A DNA stretch of 64,000 bases from Haliscomenobacter sp033763495. Its GTDB lineage: Bacteria; Bacteroidota; Bacteroidia; Chitinophagales; Saprospiraceae. The position numbers and the translations under genes were made by a program. The stretch lies in the NCBI RefSeq assembly GCF_033763495.1, contig NZ_JANRKL010000167.1:1-64000 (forward strand). Reading direction: 5' to 3'. A model generated the notes under the pieces. It saw only the letters and a program-made list of their open reading frames with translations. It did no database searches and was not told the origin of the DNA. Positions 58,883 through 64,000 of this stretch are shown here, one piece after another (the first letter of the stretch is position 1; each line of letters opens with the position of its first letter).

Positions 58883-58923
58883 CACCTTTGCAGCATTAAT
58901 TTTTCATCAAGAAAATGCTGCAA
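58883..58923 (+). promoter_or_regulatory. Promoter-like element and inverted repeat before the MBL gene
   Basis: CACCTTTG (58883-58890) resembles the Bacteroidota -7 element TAnnTTTG. Overlapping its end, TTGCAGCATT (58888-58897) and AATGCTGCAA (58914-58923) form a perfect 10-bp inverted repeat that ends 2 bp before the ATG at 58926. It could be an AraC operator or a leader hairpin that masks the ribosome-binding region. Confidence 0.6.
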
Positions 58924-58925
58924 TA

Positions 58926-59753
58926 ATGGACAAATACAACTCGACTACTTTAGTCATTAAGGATTTTCAAGGTGTGAAAATCCACAGTTTCATTTCGCCC
59001 TACCCGTATGCCGCCAATGCCACACATGTTATCGAAACGGCGCACGAATTGGTGGTGGTGGACACGCAGTTCCTTAACCCGATGGCGCAGGGGTTTCGGG
59101 CTTATGTGGACAGCCTCGGCAAGCCCGTTAATCGGATTTTTATCTCGCATGGTCACCCCGATCACTATTTCGGGCTGGCATCGGCGTTTTCAGATTGTAA
59201 TGCCTATTCACTGGCTGGTGTGAACCAAATCATCGCGGAATGGGGCCCGCAGATGATTAAAAATCAGAAACCCACTTTTGGCGATTTGATACCCGATGCC
59301 ATGTTGGTGCCACAACACAGCGTTGCGCCAGATACCTCCGAGGTCATTGATGGTTTGACCTACGCGTACGAAGTAGTGGAAGGCGCCGAATCTGAGGCTC
59401 AACTCCTTATCAAGTTGCCCGAACTGGGCACCGTCATCGCCCAGGATTTGGTGTACAGCGGTGTGCACATCTGGCTGGGCATGGGCTGGTTTGAAAAATG
59501 GGCTACCGAACTCCAACGGCTCGCCGATACAGAAGGCTATGACTATATCCTTGCCGGACATGGCTTGCCCTGCACCAAGGACGAAATCCACAACAATATC
59601 CGCTACATCCAAACTGCACAACGGCTTTTTGAGGATGGTTTGGGAAAGGACGCTTTTAAAGCCCGATTGCTCGAAGCCTACCCGCACCGGGAATCGCCTA
59701 TGATGTTCGACCTCTACCTTGGCTTCCTATTCGGAGAAATGGGTAGCCATTAA
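58926..59753 (+). CDS. MBL-fold metallo-hydrolase
   Basis: A 275-aa metallo-beta-lactamase-fold enzyme. The metal motif HxHxDH appears as SHGHPDHYFG (His75, His77, Asp79, His80), preceded by VVVDTQFLNPMAQGFR. A later His (YILAGHGLPCT) and Asp (VIAQDLVYSG) complete the usual ligand set. There is no signal peptide. It is the first gene of an operon with a dimeric-barrel lipoprotein 24 bp downstream, under the AraC regulator. Function cannot be narrowed: MBL enzymes of this shape include lactonases, esterases and quinone/aromatic hydrolases. Confidence 0.9.
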   Translation: MDKYNSTTLVIKDFQGVKIHSFISPYPYAANATHVIETAHELVVVDTQFLNPMAQGFRAYVDSLGKPVNRIFISHGHPDHYFGLASAFSDCNAYSLAGVNQIIAEWGPQMIKNQKPTFGDLIPDAMLVPQHSVAPDTSEVIDGLTYAYEVVEGAESEAQLLIKLPELGTVIAQDLVYSGVHIWLGMGWFEKWATELQRLADTEGYDYILAGHGLPCTKDEIHNNIRYIQTAQRLFEDGLGKDAFKARLLEAYPHRESPMMFDLYLGFLFGEMGSH

Positions 59754-59777
59754 TTAAACTTTAAACAAATTCAGACA

Positions 59778-60500
59778 ATGAGATACTTCGTTTTTATCCC
59801 ATTCATCAGCATTTTAGCCAGTTGTTCCCCCGTTAAAAAAGGGCTTTTAAACGACCCTCAATCTCCCGTTTTTGAAATTGCTGTGCGCAAGGTCAAAGAT
59901 GGCATGAAGGAGGATTTTACCGCCCGCAGAGCCAACTTCATCACCGCCCTCAAAGCTCAGGACGGGGTGAGCAACGACCGGGAATTCCAGTCTTTTTATG
60001 CCCTGCCCGAACCTGACAAGCAAGAAGTGTTCATCGGCATGACGCAGTACGCCACCGGCCAAACCGTAGGTAAGGTGCAGGGCAAAGTGCTGGGCAAGTT
60101 CATGAAATTCGCCAAAACAATGGATTTGAAAGCCTACGTCTTTGTGCAGCCGATAGAGGGCGGTACATTCGATTTGGGCGAACTCGCCGCCAAACCCGGA
60201 CAGGTGCTGGAGCTTGCGGTGCGCCGTGTAAAACCCGGGCAGGAAGCCAATTTCCAATCCTCCCGCAAGGCATTTGTCAACTGGCTCAACGGGCAGGCTG
60301 GCGTAGCAGGCAGTTGGGAATTTAAAGTGGTGGGAGGCAAAGACGTGGAAGGGCTTACGGTAGGTATGTCGGTTTATGAAAGCCAGGAAGCCTTCCAGGC
60401 CATTGCGGGCAAGGTGCAGTCGCTGCCCGAAGCAGGTACTTATTTCTCCACCTTCGAGCCTGTTGCGTTGCAATATGCAGTTTCTGCCAACAACCAATAA
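59778..60500 (+). CDS. Lipoprotein with two dimeric alpha/beta-barrel-like domains
   Basis: A 240-aa lipoprotein with lipobox SILASC (Cys at about 16). Two similar halves follow: VFEIAVRKVKDGMKEDFTAR (residues 31 on) and VLELAVRRVKPGQEANFQSS (residues 140 on), each ending in a VGMSVYES or FIGMTQY segment. The EIAVRKVK pattern resembles antibiotic biosynthesis monooxygenase-like dimeric barrels. A paralogous lipoprotein is encoded at 60951, and the SnoaL-like gene lies 5 bp downstream. No catalytic residue can be named with certainty. Confidence 0.75.
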   Translation: MRYFVFIPFISILASCSPVKKGLLNDPQSPVFEIAVRKVKDGMKEDFTARRANFITALKAQDGVSNDREFQSFYALPEPDKQEVFIGMTQYATGQTVGKVQGKVLGKFMKFAKTMDLKAYVFVQPIEGGTFDLGELAAKPGQVLELAVRRVKPGQEANFQSSRKAFVNWLNGQAGVAGSWEFKVVGGKDVEGLTVGMSVYESQEAFQAIAGKVQSLPEAGTYFSTFEPVALQYAVSANNQ

Positions 60501-60505
60501 ATAGG

Positions 60506-60922
60506 ATGACAGAAAAGCACAAAGAAATTGCCCGCTTTATTTCGCAAAAAGTGGTCAATGAAAAAGATTACACACCCATTGACGAATACCTGACCGACGA
60601 TTATGTCTATCACGGTTTGGGGGGCATGACAGCGCATACGCCGCAGGGCTTTAAAGTAGCCATCGCAGGATTTCACGCAGCCATCCCTGATTTGAAATCG
60701 GAAATATTGGACATGGTTGCCGAAGGCGACCGTTTGGTACTTCGCTTTCACTTTACGGGCACCCATCAGGGCGAGTTTCTGGGCTTTCCGGCGAGCGGTG
60801 CCCGGCTGCATTTCGAAGGCATGATTATGTGCCGTTTTGTGGATGGCAAAGTGGCGGAAGACTGGGATTATTTTGATTTCCCAACTGTCGTGGCACAGAT
60901 TCAATCACAATTAAAATCATGA
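60506..60922 (+). CDS. SnoaL-like polyketide cyclase / NTF2-like protein
   Basis: A 138-aa cytoplasmic protein with the SnoaL/NTF2 pattern: EYLTDDYVYHGLGGMTAHTP, GFHAAIPDLKSEILDMVAEG, VLRFHFTGTHQGEFLGFPAS and CRFVDGKVAEDWDYFDF. Family members act as ester or polyketide cyclases, or as small hydrolases with His/Asp active sites. It sits between the two dimeric-barrel lipoproteins, 5 bp after the first, so it is part of the AraC-headed operon. The substrate is unknown. Confidence 0.85.
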   Translation: MTEKHKEIARFISQKVVNEKDYTPIDEYLTDDYVYHGLGGMTAHTPQGFKVAIAGFHAAIPDLKSEILDMVAEGDRLVLRFHFTGTHQGEFLGFPASGARLHFEGMIMCRFVDGKVAEDWDYFDFPTVVAQIQSQLKS

Positions 60923-60950
60923 CTTTTTCAACGAAAAAATCAATTTCCCA

Positions 60951-61694
60951 ATGAAGAATTTTGCATTAATGCTATTGGCGTTTTTTAGTCTTTCCATCCT
61001 GGGTTGCGACAAAGACGAAAACACGCCCACCGACAAAACCGACGATGTGGTGGAAATCGCTATCCGTCAAGTAAAAGCTGGGAAACTTACTACTTTCGAG
61101 CAAGCCCGTACTAATTTCATCAACTTACTTACCAAACAGGAAGGTGCCTCGAACGACCGGGAATATGCCTCCTTTTTCCACTTCAACCCGGCACAGGACC
61201 CTACCCGCCCGGTCTATATCGGCATGACCCAATATGAAGACCTCGCCACCTTTCATAAAGTCGGCAACGACATTGGCACTTCAGCAGAAGCGGGGGCATT
61301 TTTCAGTACCTTCGATGCCTTGGTATTCACTGCCATGAAACCCAAGGTGGCAGGCACGGCAGTGGATTTGAGCCAGGTGGCCAAGTCGGGGCAAATCTTG
61401 GAAGTAGCGGTGCGCAATCTTTCCCTATACCCCAATTTCAACCGAGCAGATTATGAAGCCAAATTGGGCGCATTCTTGGCGGTGCTGGCGCAACAAACGG
61501 GCCGCATAGCTGAATATCAGTGGGTGTCTGCTCTCGATCCCAACATCGTAGTAGGCATGACGGTGTATCAAAGCCAGCAGGCATTTTTCAACATCGCTGG
61601 CAATCCTGGCTTTTCCAGTCATCCCGACGTAGCGGCGTTTTTTGCTGCCTATCCGCCGAATATGGGTGGCGAGGTAAGCACAGTGGTGAAATAA
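60951..61694 (+). CDS. Second dimeric-barrel lipoprotein (paralogue)
   Basis: A 247-aa lipoprotein with lipobox SILGC. It repeats the two-domain layout of the 59778 protein: VVEIAIRQVKAGKLTTFEQAR with NDREYASFFHFNPA and YIGMTQYEDLATF, then ILEVAVRNLSLYPNFN and VGMTVYQSQQAFF. The two proteins share short EVA(V/I)R, NDRE(F/Y)-x-SF and (I/V)GMT-x-Y signatures, indicating an old duplication. It is the last operon gene, 28 bp after the SnoaL-like gene, and a terminator at 61711-61748 follows it. Confidence 0.75.
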   Translation: MKNFALMLLAFFSLSILGCDKDENTPTDKTDDVVEIAIRQVKAGKLTTFEQARTNFINLLTKQEGASNDREYASFFHFNPAQDPTRPVYIGMTQYEDLATFHKVGNDIGTSAEAGAFFSTFDALVFTAMKPKVAGTAVDLSQVAKSGQILEVAVRNLSLYPNFNRADYEAKLGAFLAVLAQQTGRIAEYQWVSALDPNIVVGMTVYQSQQAFFNIAGNPGFSSHPDVAAFFAAYPPNMGGEVSTVVK

Positions 61695-61710
61695 ATGGGT
61701 TTCTTTTACA

Positions 61711-61748
61711 AAAAAATCGGGCAGTTGAATATCTGACCCGATTTTTTT
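61711..61748 (+). terminator. Rho-independent terminator after the lipoprotein operon
   Basis: AAAAAATCGGG (61711-61721) plus CAG pairs with CTG plus CCCGATTTTTT (61737-61747), leaving an 8-base loop and one bulge, then a T tract. It is bidirectional in form and closes the AraC-headed operon. Confidence 0.8.
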
Positions 61749-61754
61749 TATTTC

Positions 61755-62165
61755 GCTGCCTAATAAAGCATGGTCAAACATGGCGGCTTTAGCCCAACCC
61801 GCAAAGCCAACGCTTGCCGCCACGGCACCCATGAAACCGCTGCTGTGCTCCCTCCACCAGAATAAACCTCTCCAAGAAATAACCAAACTCCCCCAAAAGT
61901 GTTTCTCTTGCAATAGAAATCAAACAATAAATCAGGTATGATAATAGCCAATCCTGTCAACAGCTTTTCATTTTCCATCCCCTAAAAAGCAAACAACTTA
62001 TCCATCGGAACCTAATTGTCCACATCCTCCAGATAATATTTGTTTTTGAAGGCGAATTAAGTCGTCAGAAGGGTAGTAGTAAAGCTCCAAAATCTGCTTA
62101 ATTTGAAGAAATCGCCCTTGTTTGACCCCATTTCTTCAAAAATAGAAATGGATAATTGAAGAAAT
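61755..62165. other. Intergenic region, possible decayed membrane gene
   Basis: About 410 bp with no intact gene. The minus strand carries two short out-of-phase stretches (MENEKLLTGLAIIIPDLL in one frame, HSSGFMGAVAASVGFAGWAK in another) that together look like pieces of a small hydrophobic protein broken by a frameshift. The rest is AT-rich. Confidence 0.25.
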
Positions 62166-62291
62166 GTGCCCAAAAAAGCCCGATTTCTTCAAAAAAGCCC
62201 CCCTCCAAATTCTTCCATTATTTTGAGCCCCTTCTTTATCACCACTCAAATATTCCGTTTAACTTCACCCTACCAAAAAACGCACTGGTTT

Positions 62292-63404
62292 ATGACGACG
62301 ACAACACCTACCACCCAGCGGCTCTACTCCCTGGACGCCCTACGCGGCTTTGATATGTTCTGGATCATGGGGGCTGAAGCCATTTTTCACAGCATGGCCG
62401 AGGCTAGCCCCACCCCCTTTTGGGAGGCCATTGCTGGGCAATTGACCCACCCGGACTGGCATGGATACACCCTTTACGACAATATTTTCCCACTCTTTTT
62501 ATTCCTGGCTGGGGTAGCGACCCCTTACTCGGTGGGGCGGGATCTGGAAAAGGGAACCCCTCGACAGCAGTTGTTGCTGCGCGTGATTCGGCGGGGGCTG
62601 CTGCTGGTGTTGCTGGGTGTGATTTACAACAATGGACTGGTGTTGAAGCCCCTCGCAGAGATTCGTTTCCCCAGCGTATTGGGGCGGATAGGTTTGGCCT
62701 ACATGTTTGCCAACATCATTTACCTCTACACCAAACAAATGGGGCAAATCATCTGGTTTGTGGCTTTGCTGATCGGGTATTGGCTGCTACTGGCCCTGAA
62801 TGCTGCTCCCGGCTTCCCCATGGGGGATATGACCATGGAAGGTAATTTTGCCTCGTATATCGATCGCCTGATCGTGCCCGGGCATTTGTACAAAGACATT
62901 CACGACCCAGAAGGATTGGTGAGTTGTATTCCGGCCATTGGTACAGCCCTATTGGGCATTTATTGCGGCAATCTGTTGAAGCATGGCACCATGAGTGGTT
63001 CGCGCAAAGCATTGCAAATGTTGATCATGGGGGTGGTATCCTTGATTTTGGCACAGGCCTGGAACCTGGTTTTTCCCATCAATAAAAACCTCTGGACGAG
63101 CTCCTTTGTGCTGCAAGCGGGAGGGGTGAGCTTATTGCTTTTGTCCTTGTTTTATTATGTGATCGATGTGCTGGGTTATCGCCGCTGGGCCTTCTTTTTT
63201 GCCATCATTGGGATGAACTCCATTTTGATTTATATGTCGGATGGCTTTATCGACTGGACTTTCACGGCGCAGGCTTTGTTTACGTGGCTGATGCAGTTGT
63301 TTAGTGAGCCTTACGCCGCGGTCGTATTGGCAACGATGGTGCTTTTGGTCAAATGGGGCTTTTTGTACTTTATGTATTTGAAGAAGGTGTTTTTGAGGGT
63401 TTAG
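62292..63404 (+). CDS. DUF5009/HGSNAT-like membrane acyltransferase
   Basis: A 370-aa integral membrane protein from Met at 62292 (an in-frame upstream start at 62166 adds a non-conserved, mixed stretch). The N-terminus RLYSLDALRGFDMFWIMGAE is the signature of the heparan-alpha-glucosaminide N-acetyltransferase-like family. About ten transmembrane segments follow, with NIFPLFLFLAGVATPYSVGR and LGRIGLAYMFANI. Eukaryotic members transfer acetyl groups to glucosamine across a membrane; bacterial homologues (DUF5009/DUF1624) are uncharacterised, possibly modifying surface sugars. It is monocistronic, before metK. Confidence 0.88.
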   Translation: MTTTTPTTQRLYSLDALRGFDMFWIMGAEAIFHSMAEASPTPFWEAIAGQLTHPDWHGYTLYDNIFPLFLFLAGVATPYSVGRDLEKGTPRQQLLLRVIRRGLLLVLLGVIYNNGLVLKPLAEIRFPSVLGRIGLAYMFANIIYLYTKQMGQIIWFVALLIGYWLLLALNAAPGFPMGDMTMEGNFASYIDRLIVPGHLYKDIHDPEGLVSCIPAIGTALLGIYCGNLLKHGTMSGSRKALQMLIMGVVSLILAQAWNLVFPINKNLWTSSFVLQAGGVSLLLLSLFYYVIDVLGYRRWAFFFAIIGMNSILIYMSDGFIDWTFTAQALFTWLMQLFSEPYAAVVLATMVLLVKWGFLYFMYLKKVFLRV

Positions 63405-63420
63405 CGCACAATTTTGAATA

Positions 63421-63461
63421 AAAAAAAAGCGACTGTCTCTTGCGAAACAGCCGCTTTTTTT
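63421..63461. terminator. Bidirectional terminator between DUF5009 and metK genes
   Basis: AGCG-A-CTGT pairs with ACAG-C-CGCT (one mismatch) around a 10-base loop, flanked by A and T runs on either side. It separates the convergent DUF5009 gene (+) and metK (-) and serves both. Confidence 0.85.
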
Positions 63462-63478
63462 ATCGAATAATGGAAAGT

Positions 63479-64000
63479 TTACAGCCCAAAAGCTGCTTTA
63501 ACTTTATCCACGTGATCCAGTTTCTCCCAGGTGAAGGTTTCCACTTCGTGTTCTACGAATTGGCCGGCACCATCGCGCAACTGGACTTTTTTAATTTCAG
63601 GCGTACGACCCATGTGGCCATAAGCAGCTGTTTCAGAGTAAATTGGCGTGCGCAGTTTCAAACGCTTTTCGATGGCGTAAGGACGCATGTCAAAAATATC
63701 CGCCACTTTTGCGGCAATCGCGCCATCGCTCAATTGTACTTTAGCAGTACCATTGGTGTTGATGTAGATGTTGGTTGGTTTGGCTACCCCGATGGCGTAA
63801 GAAACCTGTACCAGTACCTCATCACAAACCCCGGCAGCAACCAGGTTTTTGGCGATGTGGCGGGTAGCGTAAGCCGCAGAACGGTCTACTTTAGAGGGGT
63901 CTTTGCCAGAGAAGGCACCACCACCGTGGGCACCACGACCACCGTAAGTATCTACGATGATTTTGCGGCCAGTCAGACCAGTATCCCCGTGAGGACCACC
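63479..64000 (-). CDS. metK: S-adenosylmethionine synthetase, C-terminal part (cut by window edge)
   Basis: The final 173 codons of MetK; the 5' part lies beyond the window. Hallmarks are GGPHGDTGLTGRKIIVDTYG, GGRGAHGGGAFSGKDPSKVD, RSAAYATRHIAKNLVAAGVC and the later MRPYAIEKRLKLRTPIYSET with AAYGHMGRT. The enzyme makes S-adenosylmethionine from ATP and methionine. The C-terminal tail (FTWEKLDHVDKVKAAFGL) matches the usual length, so the 3' end is intact. The terminator at 63421-63461 follows directly. Confidence 0.97.
   Translation of the reverse strand, partial: GGPHGDTGLTGRKIIVDTYGGRGAHGGGAFSGKDPSKVDRSAAYATRHIAKNLVAAGVCDEVLVQVSYAIGVAKPTNIYINTNGTAKVQLSDGAIAAKVADIFDMRPYAIEKRLKLRTPIYSETAAYGHMGRTPEIKKVQLRDGAGQFVEHEVETFTWEKLDHVDKVKAAFGL

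Overview
The window looks like chromosomal DNA of a large-genome, aerobic Bacteroidota, most likely the Saprospiria (a Haliscomenobacter-like bacterium; inference from gene content, no search run). Evidence includes T9SS type A and gliding-motility type B C-terminal domains, SusC/SusD/SusE proteins, DUF4249 and DUF4112 proteins, TPR sensor kinases and Bacteroidota-style -7 promoter elements (TAnnTTTG). Both ends cut housekeeping genes: dnaE on the left (N-terminal PHP part) and metK on the right (C-terminal part), both on the minus strand.

Layout: 1-4.5 kb carries dnaE', a secernin-like C69 peptidase, a metallophosphoesterase, a DUF4112 protein and fdhD. 4.5-11 kb (minus) has a serine beta-lactamase-like hydrolase and a one-module formyltransferase-NRPS with an overlapping 4'-phosphopantetheinyl transferase. 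11.3-20 kb holds two divergent giant secreted proteins: a 1911-aa protein with about 16 degenerate repeats (T9SS type A) and an 884-aa adhesin-like protein (type B). 20-26 kb is mixed: SGNH lipoprotein, DUF4249, a membrane LuxR pair, a SWIM protein, an xisH remnant with intact xisI, and DUF416. 26-33.7 kb is a pectin/galacturonate locus: LacI regulator with a clear palindromic operator, kduD, kduI, PL10 pectate lyase, a CE12-GH28 fusion and an alpha/beta-hydrolase esterase. 34-41 kb has a THUMP RNA methyltransferase, an acyl-CoA carboxylase beta subunit, a two-component system and a diheme cytochrome c. 41.4-45.4 kb is a NACHT/Rpn island flanked by two versions of the glycerate kinase 3' end. 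46.5-56 kb has MarR plus a TonB receptor, then SusC/D/E and an intradiol dioxygenase. 57.4-63.4 kb has an orphan excisionase-type antitoxin, an AraC-headed operon of small enzymes and lipoproteins, and a DUF5009 acyltransferase-like membrane protein.

The most unusual feature is the density of long intergenic palindromes (at least eleven). They fall into families sharing a core or spacer, while the arms differ between copies and stay self-complementary within each copy. One family shares the core GGCTACCGCAGCGACTT, one a spacer containing CTCTTCGCGCTTGCGCGC, and one GCCAAAGGATTAG arms. Two of these hairpins bound the NACHT/Rpn island. The 153-bp glycerate kinase fragment there differs from the intact gene by about 14 bases yet encodes the same peptide except for the last residue, so the island was probably imported with a diverged allele.
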